Origin: Nakamurella flava
GTDB lineage: Bacteria; Actinomycetota; Actinomycetes; Mycobacteriales; Nakamurellaceae
NCBI RefSeq assembly: GCF_005298075.1
Contig: NZ_SZZH01000006.1
Location: 423,050 to 487,049 of the forward strand
DNA: 64,000 nt
Reading direction: 5' to 3'
The position numbers and the translations under genes are program-made. This document shows positions 54,432-62,748 of this stretch, piece after piece; the stretch's first letter is position 1; each line of letters starts with the position of its first letter. A model generated the notes under the pieces. It saw nothing but the letters and a program-made list of their open reading frames with translations. It was not told where the DNA came from and did no database searches.

Positions 54432-55267
54432 GCCGATCGGCCGTCCCGCTCGGTCGTCGGTGCGCCGTCGGCGCCGCCGGGTTCCGACTCGCCGGTGGTC
54501 GGGATGATGATGACCTCCGAGACCTGCTCGGACAGCACCTCGGCGGCGTCGTCGGGCAGTCGGTCGTCGGTCAGCAGGGTGTGCACGGCGGACAGCGGCG
54601 CGAACTGGGCCAGGCCCACGGCACCCCACTTGGTGTGGTCGGCCAGGACGACCAACCGGCGCGCGGATTCCACGAACGCCCGGTTCGTCTCCGCCTCCAG
54701 CAGGTTGGGGGTGGTCAGGCCGGCCCGCTCGTCGATCCCCGCGACACCCATCACCACCATGTCGACGTGCAGGGCGCGGATGGCCTGCACCGCGATGGGG
54801 CCGACCAGGCCGTCCGACGGGATGCGCAGGCCGCCGGTCAGCACCACGGTCAGGTCCCGTCGGTGCCGGTCGTTCAGGGCCTCGGCGACCTTCAGCGAGT
54901 TGGTCACGATGGTCAGGTCCGGGATGTCCCCGAGGTGCCGGGCCAACGTCCAGGTGGTCGAACCGGCGGTGATCGCCACGGCCATGCCCGGCTTGACCAG
55001 GGTGGCCGCGTGGGCGGCGATCACCTCCTTCTCCCATACCTCGCGTTGGCTGGCCACCTCGAACGTCGGCTCCAGCGCGCTGGTGGTCTCCATCGCGGTC
55101 GCCCCGCCGTGCACCTTGGACAGCAGACCCTTGCGGTCCAGCGCGTCGAGGTCGCGGCGGACCGTCATGTCGGAGACGCCGAGCAGCGCGGCGAGGTGGG
55201 CGACGCGGACGCCGCCGGTCCGGCGCACCTCGTCGAGGATCTTGGCCTGGCGCATCGCGGCGAGCAA
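54428..55267 (-). CDS. DeoR family transcriptional regulator
   Basis: Repressor of 279 residues. The HTH at residues ~5-60 reads RQAKILDEVRRTGGVRVAHLAALLGVSDMTVRRDLDALDRKGLLSKVHGGA, and a DeoRC sugar-phosphate-binding domain follows (~75-255, ITAGSTTWTLARHL, NLLEAETNRAF). I chose the TTG at 55267 (LLAAMRQ) because a perfect GGAGG lies 6 bases upstream. ATG 55255 is possible but has no SD, and the longer frame is unsupported. It is the first gene of an operon with the class V aminotransferase. Confidence 0.88.
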   Translation of the reverse strand: MLAAMRQAKILDEVRRTGGVRVAHLAALLGVSDMTVRRDLDALDRKGLLSKVHGGATAMETTSALEPTFEVASQREVWEKEVIAAHAATLVKPGMAVAITAGSTTWTLARHLGDIPDLTIVTNSLKVAEALNDRHRRDLTVVLTGGLRIPSDGLVGPIAVQAIRALHVDMVVMGVAGIDERAGLTTPNLLEAETNRAFVESARRLVVLADHTKWGAVGLAQFAPLSAVHTLLTDDRLPDDAAEVLSEQVSEVIIIPTTGESEPGGADGAPTTERDGRSA

Positions 55268-55480
55268 CGGCGTCCTCCGTGGTGCCGGCGACCACCGGCA
55301 TCCGGCACGATCCGGGCGGCGGTGACGCAGTGGGGTTCGGGTCACCGTACCGCCGCGGTCCGCCGCCCAGGGCCGTCCCGGATCGAGCCGGACGTGATGC
55401 GTGTCGCGCCCCGGTCACCGCGACGGTGATCTTGGCGGGCATCATCGCTGCCACCGCCGTCCCGGTGACAGGATCGGAGG

Positions 55481-56875
55481 ATGACCGACGAGCCCACCCC
55501 CCTGCACACCGGGCCGGACCCGGTGGACACCGTCGTCGGTGCGGTACCGGCCGACGCCGGGGACGGACGCGTCGTCCGCGGCGTCACCCGCTCGACCCCC
55601 GCCGGGTCCATCGCCCCGGCGCGGGTCACGGCCGCCGACATCGATGCCGCCGCCCACCGCATCCGCGACGTGGTGGCCATGACGCCGCTGGAACCGTGCC
55701 CCCGGCTCTCGGCCGCCACCGGCGTCACCGTCCTGCTCAAGCGCGAGGACCTGCAGGTCGTCCGCTCCTACAAGGTGCGGGGCGCCTACAACCTGATGTC
55801 CCAGCTGACGCCCGCCGAGCGGGCCGCGGGGGTGGTGTGCGCGAGTGCCGGCAACCACGCCCAGGGTGTCGCCCTGGCCTGCCGGGCCCTGGGGATCGCC
55901 GGGCGGGTCTACCTGCCGAAGACCACCCCGCGGCAGAAGCGGGACCGCATCCGCAGCCACGGCGGCGAGATGGTGACCCTGGTCCTGCACGGTGACACCT
56001 ACGACGACGCGGCCCAGGCCGCCCACGACGACGCCCGCACCACGGGCGCCGTCCCCGTGCTGCCGTTCGACGACGTCCGGACGATCGCCGGGCAGGGGAC
56101 CGTCGCCCGTGAGGTGCTGCACCAGCTCGGGTACCGGCCCGACGCGGTGATCGTGCCGGTGGGCGGTGGTGGCCTGATCGCCGGGATGCTCAGCTATCTC
56201 CGGGAACGGGCCCCCGGGGTGCGGGTCGTCGGCGTGGAACCGGCCGGCGCCCCGTCGTTGCAGGCCGCGCTGGCCGCCGGCCGGCCCGTCCCGCTCGAGA
56301 CGATGGACCCGTTCGTCGACGGCGCCGCGGTCCGCCAGATCGGTTCCGTGACCTACGGTGTCGTCGCCGGGGGACCGGCCATCGACGTGGTGAGCGTCGA
56401 TGAGGGGGCCGTCTGCTCGGCGATGCTGGCGCTGTACCAGAACGAGGGCATCATCGCCGAGCCGGCCGGGGCGCTCACCGTCACCGCCCTGTCCGCCGTG
56501 GTCGACAAGCTGGGCCTCGAGCCGGGTTCCACCGTCGTGCTGGTGGTCAGCGGTGGCAACAACGACGTCTCCCGCTATGGCGAGATCATCGAACGCTCGC
56601 TGGTCCACGAGGGCTTGAAGCACTACTTCCTGGTGGACTTTCCGCAGGAGCCCGGGGCGCTGCGCCGGTTCCTGGACGAGGTCCTCGGGCCGGACGACGA
56701 CATCACGCTCTTCGAGTACGTCAAACGCAACAACCGGGAGACCGGCCCGGCCCTGGTCGGCATCGAGATCGGTTCCGCGGACGGGCTTCCCGCCCTGCTG
56801 GAGCGGATGGACGCGGCGCCCATGGAGGTCGAGCGGATCGCACCCGGGTCGGCGGCCTACCGGTACCTCACCTGA
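55481..56875 (+). CDS. ilvA: Threonine ammonia-lyase (threonine deaminase)
   Basis: PLP enzyme that deaminates threonine to 2-oxobutyrate, feeding isoleucine synthesis; 464 residues. The PLP Lys98 lies in VVRSYKVRGAYN. The SAGNHAQGVA loop, GQGTVAREVL, the PVGGGGLIAG phosphate-binding glycine loop and the ACT-like C-terminal segment (LKHYFLVDFPQEPGALRRFLDEVLGPDDDI, ~380-460) follow. A single regulatory domain fits the short actinobacterial biosynthetic form. The first ~45 residues are an unconserved extension; no better internal start with an SD is obvious. Confidence 0.93.
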   Translation: MTDEPTPLHTGPDPVDTVVGAVPADAGDGRVVRGVTRSTPAGSIAPARVTAADIDAAAHRIRDVVAMTPLEPCPRLSAATGVTVLLKREDLQVVRSYKVRGAYNLMSQLTPAERAAGVVCASAGNHAQGVALACRALGIAGRVYLPKTTPRQKRDRIRSHGGEMVTLVLHGDTYDDAAQAAHDDARTTGAVPVLPFDDVRTIAGQGTVAREVLHQLGYRPDAVIVPVGGGGLIAGMLSYLRERAPGVRVVGVEPAGAPSLQAALAAGRPVPLETMDPFVDGAAVRQIGSVTYGVVAGGPAIDVVSVDEGAVCSAMLALYQNEGIIAEPAGALTVTALSAVVDKLGLEPGSTVVLVVSGGNNDVSRYGEIIERSLVHEGLKHYFLVDFPQEPGALRRFLDEVLGPDDDITLFEYVKRNNRETGPALVGIEIGSADGLPALLERMDAAPMEVERIAPGSAAYRYLT

Positions 56876-56887
56876 CCGGTTCGGGCA

Positions 56888-56926
56888 GGCCGGTGGATCG
56901 CCCTCCCCCGGGGCAACCCACCGGCC
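56888..56926. terminator. Terminator candidate after ilvA
   Basis: Nine-bp stem GGCCGGTGG / CCACCGGCC with a 21-base loop, 13 bases after the ilvA stop and upstream of a convergent gene end. No T-run; moderate confidence. Confidence 0.5.
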
Positions 56927-56980
56927 CTGGCCGACAGCGCAGATCCGCCCGATCCGCGGCGCCGGCCCCGGTCCGGCCCG

Positions 56981-57466
56981 TCAGTCGCCGTGCGGCGGGA
57001 TCTGACGGCCGGTGATCTCGAAGGGTCGGATGCGGATCCAGTGACGGCGTTCGACCGACTCCGCCCACGGCCACACTCCGAGACGGGTCAGGCGCTGCGT
57101 TTCGCTGCGATCGGTGACCAACCGGGCGGTGCCGCGGACGACGACACTCCACCCGGAATGCCGGTCGGCGTCGAAGTTGTCGACCTCGAAGGCGACGGGC
57201 ATCTCGTCCGAGGCAGCGTCCAGCTTGGACCCGGGGCTGCTGCGGAACACCACCGCGTCGCCGTCCATCCCGTGGTTGACCGGCAGGATGACCGGCTCGC
57301 CGTCGGCGACGAACGCGACCCGGCCGACCCGTGCGGTGCGCAGGTGGCGCAGGCAGTCGTCGTACGAGAGCACCTGCAGGCCAGCGTGATCGGCGCCCAT
57401 GTCCGGTCCGGACTCGCGTCGGGGGGTGGTGGTGGGGGTGTCTGTCTCGACATCGGTGGCGGACAT
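56981..57466 (-). CDS. Pyridoxamine 5'-phosphate oxidase-related FMN-binding protein
   Basis: Split-barrel flavin-binding protein of 161 residues. Recognisable pattern: LSYDDCLRHLRTARVGRVAFVADGEPVILPVNHGMDGDAVVFRSSPGSKLD, then PVAFEVDNFDADRHSGWSVVVRGTARLVTD and RHWIRIRPFEITGRQI. This is the short actinobacterial PNPOx-like/F420- or FMN-binding group, not PdxH itself. Substrate is unknown. It is encoded alone, between ilvA (convergent) and the biotin carboxylase gene (same direction, about 110 bases away). Confidence 0.85.
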   Translation of the reverse strand: MSATDVETDTPTTTPRRESGPDMGADHAGLQVLSYDDCLRHLRTARVGRVAFVADGEPVILPVNHGMDGDAVVFRSSPGSKLDAASDEMPVAFEVDNFDADRHSGWSVVVRGTARLVTDRSETQRLTRLGVWPWAESVERRHWIRIRPFEITGRQIPPHGD

Positions 57467-57574
57467 GCGGGCCTCCTCGCGCGGTGCTGGCTGGTTCGTC
57501 CCGTTCAGTCAACGTCAGCGCCCGGGCGCGTCCCAGGGTCGAAGGTCCCGCCTTGCCGCACCGACCGGCGCCGG

Positions 57575-58939
57575 TCAGCGGCCGCTGGCCCGCATCCGCC
57601 CGACGATGCCGGTGTCGTAGTGACCGGAGACGAACTCCGGGTGCTCCAGCAGCTCGGCGAAGAACGGCAGGTTGCACTTGGGTCCCTCGATGGCGAACCC
57701 GGCCACCGCTTCCCGGGCGCGGCCGAGCGCCTCGTCCCGGTCGGCGCCGTGCACGATCAGCTTGGCCATCAGCGAGTCGTAGGACGGCGTGACCGTGGTG
57801 CCGGCGGCGTACCCGGAGTCGACCCGCACACCGGCGCCGGACGGCTCGTCCCAGCGGCGGACGGCCCCCGGCCCGGGCAGGAAGCGCTTCGGATCCTCGG
57901 CGTTGATCCGCAGCTCGATGGCGTGCCCGGAGACCGTCACCCCATCCGGATCGAAGGTGATCGGCTGTCCGCCGGCGATCAGCAGTTGCTGCTCGACCAG
58001 GTCGAGGCCGGTGACCGCCTCGGTGATGGGGTGCTCCACCTGCAGGCGGGTGTTCATCTCCAAGAACACGAAGTCCTGGGCGGCCTCGTCCACCAGACAT
58101 TCGACGGTGCCGGCGCCCACATACCCGACGGCCTCCCCGGCGCGGACGGCGGCGGCCAGCATCCGGGCCCGCAGGTCGGGTCCGACTCCTGGCGACGGGG
58201 TCTCCTCGGCGACCTTCTGGTTGCGGCGCTGCACCGAGCAGTCCCGTTCGCCCAGCGCGACCACCCGGGCCGGACGATCGCCGTCGGCGGGTAAACCGAG
58301 GATCTGCACCTCGACGTGCCGGGCCACCGGCAGGAACCGCTCCAGCAGGACGGAGGCGTCGCCGAACATGCGCTCGGCGAAGGCGGCGATCCGCTCGAAC
58401 TGCTCGGCCACCTCGTCCGGCCCGTGGGCGACGCTCATGCCCATCCCGCCGCCGCCGGCCGATGCCTTCAGCATCACCGGGAATCCGATCCCGTCGGCCG
58501 CGGACCGGGCCGCCGCCGCATCGGTCACCGGCTCACGGGTGCCGGCTGCGACGGGAACACCGGCGTCCTGCAACAGGTTCCGCGCGTTGATCTTGTCGCC
58601 CATCTGCTCGATGACGTCGGCCGACGGACCCACCCAGATCAGGCCGGCGTCGACGACGGCCCGGGCGAAGTCCGCGTTCTCGGACAGGAATCCGTAGCCG
58701 GGATGGATGGCCTGCGCGCCGGTCTCGCGGGCGGCCCGCAGGATGGCCTCGACGTTGCGGTACGACTCCGCCGGGGCGGCCGCGCCGATCGCCACGGCCA
58801 CGTCGGCCTCCGTGACGAAGGGCAGGTTCGCGTCGACGTCGGAGTGCACGGCGACGGTGCGTAGGCCCATCCGCCGCGCGGTGCGGATGACCCGGCGGGC
58901 GATCTCGCCGCGGTTGGCCACGAGCAGGGTGTCGAACAT
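57575..58939 (-). CDS. Biotin carboxylase (acetyl-/acyl-CoA carboxylase subunit)
   Basis: ATP-grasp enzyme that carboxylates biotin; 454 residues. It has the N domain MFDTLLVANRGEIARRVIRTARRMGLRTVAV, HPGYGFLSENADFARA, ATP loop LKASAGGGGMGM (~160-172), ERDCSVQRRNQKVAEETPS and VECLVDEAAQDFVFLEMNTRLQVEHPITE. This is the stand-alone AccC type: no biotin carrier domain is fused and none is encoded nearby. I start at the ATG giving MFDTLLVANRGE. The carrier and carboxyltransferase must lie elsewhere. Confidence 0.93.
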   Translation of the reverse strand: MFDTLLVANRGEIARRVIRTARRMGLRTVAVHSDVDANLPFVTEADVAVAIGAAAPAESYRNVEAILRAARETGAQAIHPGYGFLSENADFARAVVDAGLIWVGPSADVIEQMGDKINARNLLQDAGVPVAAGTREPVTDAAAARSAADGIGFPVMLKASAGGGGMGMSVAHGPDEVAEQFERIAAFAERMFGDASVLLERFLPVARHVEVQILGLPADGDRPARVVALGERDCSVQRRNQKVAEETPSPGVGPDLRARMLAAAVRAGEAVGYVGAGTVECLVDEAAQDFVFLEMNTRLQVEHPITEAVTGLDLVEQQLLIAGGQPITFDPDGVTVSGHAIELRINAEDPKRFLPGPGAVRRWDEPSGAGVRVDSGYAAGTTVTPSYDSLMAKLIVHGADRDEALGRAREAVAGFAIEGPKCNLPFFAELLEHPEFVSGHYDTGIVGRMRASGR

Positions 58940-59100
58940 CGTCGTCCTTGGGGTCGGTACCGGCGGGTGGTCGGGACAGCATGCCGCACCGGCGTCGTCG
59001 TGAGCGGTCGCCGCCACGGGATGGGTGGCGCTGCGAGCTGCGGGGACGGTCGACTTTCGCGCACTAGGCTTGGACGCCGAAGGCGGAAGAGGCGGTGGAC

Positions 59101-60069
59101 ATGGCGACGTCAGGCCGTGACGAGGACAGACTGGCCCGCGCGGCCCGGCTGTACTTCATCGACGGGCTCTCCCAGCAGGAGGTCGCCGATGCGCTGAAGA
59201 CCACGCGCTCCAACGTCTCCCGCATGCTGACCGCGGCCAAGGAACGTGGCGTCGTGCAAATACGGATCGTCGACACCAGCGGCCGCGACGTCAAATTGGA
59301 GACCGCCCTCACGGAGGAGCTGGGCCTGTCCGAGGCCCTGGTCGCCCGCGTACCGCCGTCGGCGGTCGGGCGGGCCGTCGGGCAGCTCGGCGCGACCTGG
59401 CTGATGGACCGCATCCACGACGGTCAGACCCTCGCGGTGTCGTGGGGGCAGACCCTGCAGAACATGGTCTGGGAGGTCACCGCCGATCAGTCCTACGACG
59501 TCGAGATCGTCCAGATGGTCGGCGGCCTCTCGCATCTCGACACCTCGCCCACCGGTCACGAGCTGGTCCGCGAACTCGCCGCCCGGCTCGGTGCGCACTA
59601 CCGCTACCTGCACGCGCCCGTCGTCCTCGACCGCCCGGAGGGGGTTGCCGCGTTGATGGCCGAACGGTCCATCAGCGGCGTCCTGGAGGCGGTGAAGCGG
59701 GCCGACATCGCTTTGGTGGGTGTCGGTTCCGCGGTGTCCGGCTCGACCCGGGGCCTGGTGGACGACATGGGTCTGACCGCCGCGCAGCGCGCTGCATTCG
59801 ACGCCGCCGACCCGGCCGGCGCCATCTGCGCGCGCTTCTACGACTGGCAGGGCCGGCCCATCCACGGCACCGCGAACGACCGGGTCCTCGGCGTGACGCT
59901 GGAGGACCTGCGGGCCATCCCCACCGTGTTCGGCATCGCCACCGGGGCACAGAAGGCGGCCGGGTTGCTCGGGGCCATCCGCGGGGGACTGATCGACGTG
60001 CTCTGCTGCGACGTGGCCGCTGCGCGTGCGGTCCTGGAACTCCATCGCGGTGGGAACCGGTCCGGATAG
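59101..60069 (+). CDS. SorC/DeoR-type sugar-binding transcriptional regulator
   Basis: Regulator of 322 residues. The HTH at ~10-55 reads RLARAARLYFIDGLSQQEVADALKTTRSNVSRMLTAAKERGVV, followed by a SorC-family sugar-binding domain (~60-320: LAVSWGQTLQNMVWEV, VQMVGGLSHLD, ADIALVGVGSAVSGSTRGLVD, GVTLEDLRAIPTVFGIATGAQKAAGLLGAIRGGLIDVLCCD). I prefer ATG 59101 over GTG 59095 because the GGAAGAGG SD is 8 bases away. It is convergent with the PTS operon and its likely regulator. Confidence 0.91.
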   Translation: MATSGRDEDRLARAARLYFIDGLSQQEVADALKTTRSNVSRMLTAAKERGVVQIRIVDTSGRDVKLETALTEELGLSEALVARVPPSAVGRAVGQLGATWLMDRIHDGQTLAVSWGQTLQNMVWEVTADQSYDVEIVQMVGGLSHLDTSPTGHELVRELAARLGAHYRYLHAPVVLDRPEGVAALMAERSISGVLEAVKRADIALVGVGSAVSGSTRGLVDDMGLTAAQRAAFDAADPAGAICARFYDWQGRPIHGTANDRVLGVTLEDLRAIPTVFGIATGAQKAAGLLGAIRGGLIDVLCCDVAAARAVLELHRGGNRSG

Positions 60070-60074
60070 CACGA

Positions 60075-60111
60075 AGCCCGGGACCGGAGCGGTGTGCTCC
60101 GATCCCGGGCT
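60075..60111. terminator. Bidirectional terminator between sorC and the PTS operon
   Basis: Sixteen-base arms AGCCCGGGACCGGAGC / GCTCCGATCCCGGGCT with one mismatch and a 5-base loop, placed between two convergent genes. Confidence 0.75.
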
Positions 60112-60120
60112 CTGGTCGGG

Positions 60121-60408
60121 TCAGTCGCGCAGCTTGGCCACGATGGTCGCCAGCGTGGCGTCGACGCCCATCCCGGTGAGGAACGGCAGGCCGTTCACCG
60201 ACGGGGTGGTGACCGAAGCCGGAACGGCGGTCGTGGCCACGATGAGGTCGGCGTCGACCTCGCCGCCGCCCACGATGTCCATGACCTTGCCCTGGCGCAC
60301 GGCGACGTCGATCCCCTGAGCGGCGCAGTGTTCCTTGATGCGGGTGGCGACGACGGTGGACGTGGCCACGCCCGTTCCGCAGATGACGAGAATGCGCTTG
60401 GCTGCCAT
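60121..60408 (-). CDS. PTS enzyme IIB, galactitol type
   Basis: Phosphocarrier of 95 residues. It has the P-loop-like active-site motif ILVICGTGVATSTVV with phosphorylated Cys10, the hallmark of the lactose/galactitol EIIB fold. It receives phosphate from EIIA and passes it to the incoming sugar. It is the last gene of the IIC-IIA-IIB operon. A GGAGAAACC SD precedes the ATG. Confidence 0.91.
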   Translation of the reverse strand: MAAKRILVICGTGVATSTVVATRIKEHCAAQGIDVAVRQGKVMDIVGGGEVDADLIVATTAVPASVTTPSVNGLPFLTGMGVDATLATIVAKLRD

Positions 60409-60495
60409 GGTTTCTCCCTGTGTCAGGTCGTGGTCGGATGCTCCGGTGGTGCGGGGCCCCGGCAGTGCGCCGCGGCCCTGTGTGCTGGTCGACGC

Positions 60496-60996
60496 TCAGA
60501 CGCCGGCGTCGAGGATGCCCATGGCTCGGTTGACTGCCGCGGCCAGCTCGTCCGGGGTGGTGATGCCGTCCCAATCGGGCCAGGCGTCGGCCTGCGCGGC
60601 CTGCAGCACCTGGCCGAGCAAAGGCACCTGGGCGGTCGGGTCGGTGACCAGCAGAGCGATCACCAGCCGGACTGCGACAGTCGCCTCGCCCGTGCCACCC
60701 ATCTCCCCGAAGCTGATCGCCGGCTCGAGCAGCGCGGCGGCCAGAGCCGGTCGCCGCACGTGCTGGACGTCCGTGTGCGGAATCGCGATCGGGGTGGGGG
60801 TCGGCAGGCCCGTCGGGAAGACGACCTCCCGGTCGATGATGGCCTGCGCGAAGGTGTCGTGCGCGTAGCCGGCCTCGACGGCCAGGGCGGCGACCTGGGT
60901 CAACAGCTCCGTGGAGGTCGTGGCTTGCGGGCGGACCAGGCAGAGCGCCGGTTGCACACGCATGTCGCCCGCGGCTTCCGTATGGGCGGTGCTCAC
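60496..60996 (-). CDS. PTS enzyme IIA, fructose/galactitol type
   Basis: Cytosolic phosphocarrier of 166 residues. The phosphorylated His74 lies in PIAIPHTDVQHV; LLTQVAALAVEAGYAHDTFAQAIIDREVVFPTGL precedes it, as in PTS EIIA type 2. The GTG start overlaps the IIC stop (GTGA); ATG 60963 is an alternative. It accepts phosphate from HPr, which is not encoded here. Confidence 0.91.
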   Translation of the reverse strand: MSTAHTEAAGDMRVQPALCLVRPQATTSTELLTQVAALAVEAGYAHDTFAQAIIDREVVFPTGLPTPTPIAIPHTDVQHVRRPALAAALLEPAISFGEMGGTGEATVAVRLVIALLVTDPTAQVPLLGQVLQAAQADAWPDWDGITTPDELAAAVNRAMGILDAGV

Positions 60997-62390
60997 TCGG
61001 CGTTGACCCCGGTGACCGCAGCGGCCTGCTGCTCGGCCAGGTCCCGGCGACGCACGACGCGGCGGATGACCAGGGCGAACCCGATGGCGAAGACGAGCAG
61101 CACAGGCGGGCCGTAGGTGCCGATCTTGCCGCCGAGGTACAGCAGACCGGTCAGCGGGTTGGCCCCGTCGACCAGGGACGAGAACTGCGAGGCGCCGCCC
61201 TCCGGGGTGAAGCCGGAGGCGGTGGCGATCGCGGTGAACGTGCCGGACAGGCCGGTGGCGATGAACAGACCACCGCCGATGACGATCATGCCGCCGATCA
61301 CGGAGCGGAAGATGTTGCCGCGGAACACCGGGACCATCATGGCGACGATGAACGGGATGGTGGCGAGGTCGACCAGCGGCAGCACCTTGTTGCCGAGCGG
61401 GGCGAGCAGGAAGGCCATGACCAGGGTCAGCGGGATGAGCAGCAGTGACGTGGCGATGACGGCCGGGGAGCCGACGGCGATCGCGGCGTCCAGGCCGATG
61501 TACATCTTGCGACCGGGGAAGCGCTTGGCCACGAACGCCTGCGCGGACTCCGAGACCGGGATCAGGCCCTCCATCAGGATGGCGACCATGCGGGGCAGCA
61601 GCAGCATGACGGCGGCGACGGCGATACCGAGCTTGAGGATCGCGATGGAGTCGGCGCGCGGGTCGTCGAAGCCGTAACCGGCGATACCCAGGGCGATACC
61701 GATGAACAGGCCGAGGAAGATCGACTCACCGAAGATGCCGAAGCGCTTCTGGATGGTGTCCGGGTCGGCCTTGAGGTTGCGCACGCCGGGGATCCGGTCG
61801 AAGGCCGCGTTCATCGGCATGGCGAACAGCGCATAGACGGCCGAGGTGCCGTGCGGGAACGAGATGTCCGGGTAGCCGTAGTACTTCTGGACGAACGGCG
61901 CGGACCAGTCGGCCAGCGCCAGCGTGATGACCATGGCGGCGCAGGCGGTGATGATGCCGAGCCAGAAGTTGTCGGTCAGACCGGCGACCAGCGCGCCGGA
62001 CAGCGCGAAGTGCCAGTAGTTCCACAGATCGATGTTGAACGTCCGGGTCAGGCCGGTGAGCAGCAGCACGACGTTCAGCAGCAGGCAGACCGGGATGACC
62101 GCGGCGCCGACCGTCGAGCCGAAGGCGATCGCCGCGCTGGCGGGCCAGCCGAGGTCGACGACCGACAGGTCGAGGTTGAACCGCTCGGCCAGCGCCGTCG
62201 CGACGGGGCTCACCGACGTGCCGAGCAGCCCGATGACGAGGTTGATCCCCACGAAACCGATGCCGATAAGCAGGCCCGACCGGGTTGCCCGGGCGGCCTT
62301 CTGACCCAGCACGATCCCGAAGATGGCGATCAGGAAGGGCAGGACGACGGCTGCTCCCAGATCGGTGAGGTAGCTGGAGACAGCTTCCAT
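60993..62390 (-). CDS. PTS enzyme IIC, galactitol type
   Basis: Membrane channel/translocator of 465 residues with many hydrophobic segments. It resembles GatC: YLTDLGAAVVLPFLIAIFGIVLGQKAARATRSGLLIGIGFVGINLVI at the start, ALADWSAPFVQKYYGYPDISFPHGTSAVYALFAMPMN in the middle and GLLYLGGKIGTYGPPVLLVFAIGFALVI at the end. I start at the ATG giving MEAVSSYL, the first good methionine before segment 1. Substrate is a hexitol or pentitol by family. No catabolic dehydrogenase or kinase follows. Confidence 0.92.
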   Translation of the reverse strand: MEAVSSYLTDLGAAVVLPFLIAIFGIVLGQKAARATRSGLLIGIGFVGINLVIGLLGTSVSPVATALAERFNLDLSVVDLGWPASAAIAFGSTVGAAVIPVCLLLNVVLLLTGLTRTFNIDLWNYWHFALSGALVAGLTDNFWLGIITACAAMVITLALADWSAPFVQKYYGYPDISFPHGTSAVYALFAMPMNAAFDRIPGVRNLKADPDTIQKRFGIFGESIFLGLFIGIALGIAGYGFDDPRADSIAILKLGIAVAAVMLLLPRMVAILMEGLIPVSESAQAFVAKRFPGRKMYIGLDAAIAVGSPAVIATSLLLIPLTLVMAFLLAPLGNKVLPLVDLATIPFIVAMMVPVFRGNIFRSVIGGMIVIGGGLFIATGLSGTFTAIATASGFTPEGGASQFSSLVDGANPLTGLLYLGGKIGTYGPPVLLVFAIGFALVIRRVVRRRDLAEQQAAAVTGVNAE

Positions 62391-62544
62391 GATGGTGTCC
62401 GTTCCGAATGGTCGACGTTGACGAATTCCCAGGCAGGTCGAGACCGCGTGGGGGAAAAGCCAGGTACTGCAACGGTTCTGAGCCGTGAAGGGCAGTCGAT
62501 GGCCGGCGCTGTGCTGTGGCGACCACCGGCCAGAAGGCGGGGGG

Positions 62545-62595
62545 TTCACGAATGTGCAGTGGATTCACAAACGTGAGAGTTGTTTATCACGGTGA
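62545..62595. promoter_or_regulatory. TCAC/GTGA repeats upstream of the PTS operon
   Basis: Three short dyads occur 150-200 bases before the IIC start: TTCACGAATGTG (62545-62556), TCACAAACGTGA (62565-62576) and TCACGGTGA (62587-62595), about 20 bases apart. They are plausible binding sites for the SorC regulator or a cAMP-type activator. The rest of the 358-base gene-free stretch 62391-62748 holds only the E2 terminator. Confidence 0.5.
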
Positions 62596-62693
62596 CCTGG
62601 GCCACCACAAGACCGCGGACGCAGCCGATGCGCCGGCCGTACCCAGCACCGTCATGACGGTGCGGGGAACCGCCAGAGGGCGCAGCGAACAAC

Positions 62694-62737
62694 GAGCGGT
62701 GCACCGGCAGCCGTCATCGGCCGTCGGTGCACCGCTC
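62694..62737 (-). terminator. Terminator after the E2 gene
   Basis: Perfect 13-bp stem GAGCGGTGCACCG / CGGTGCACCGCTC with an 18-base loop, 12 bases beyond the stop of the E2 gene on its 3' side. On the coding strand the stem is followed by TTGTTCG. Confidence 0.65.
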
Positions 62738-62748
62738 GGGTGGGTTTG

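Noticed and set aside
54432..55454. 746-codon version of the class V aminotransferase
   Set aside because: The first ~340 codons are the shadow of the DeoR gene in another frame; the real start overlaps the DeoR stop.
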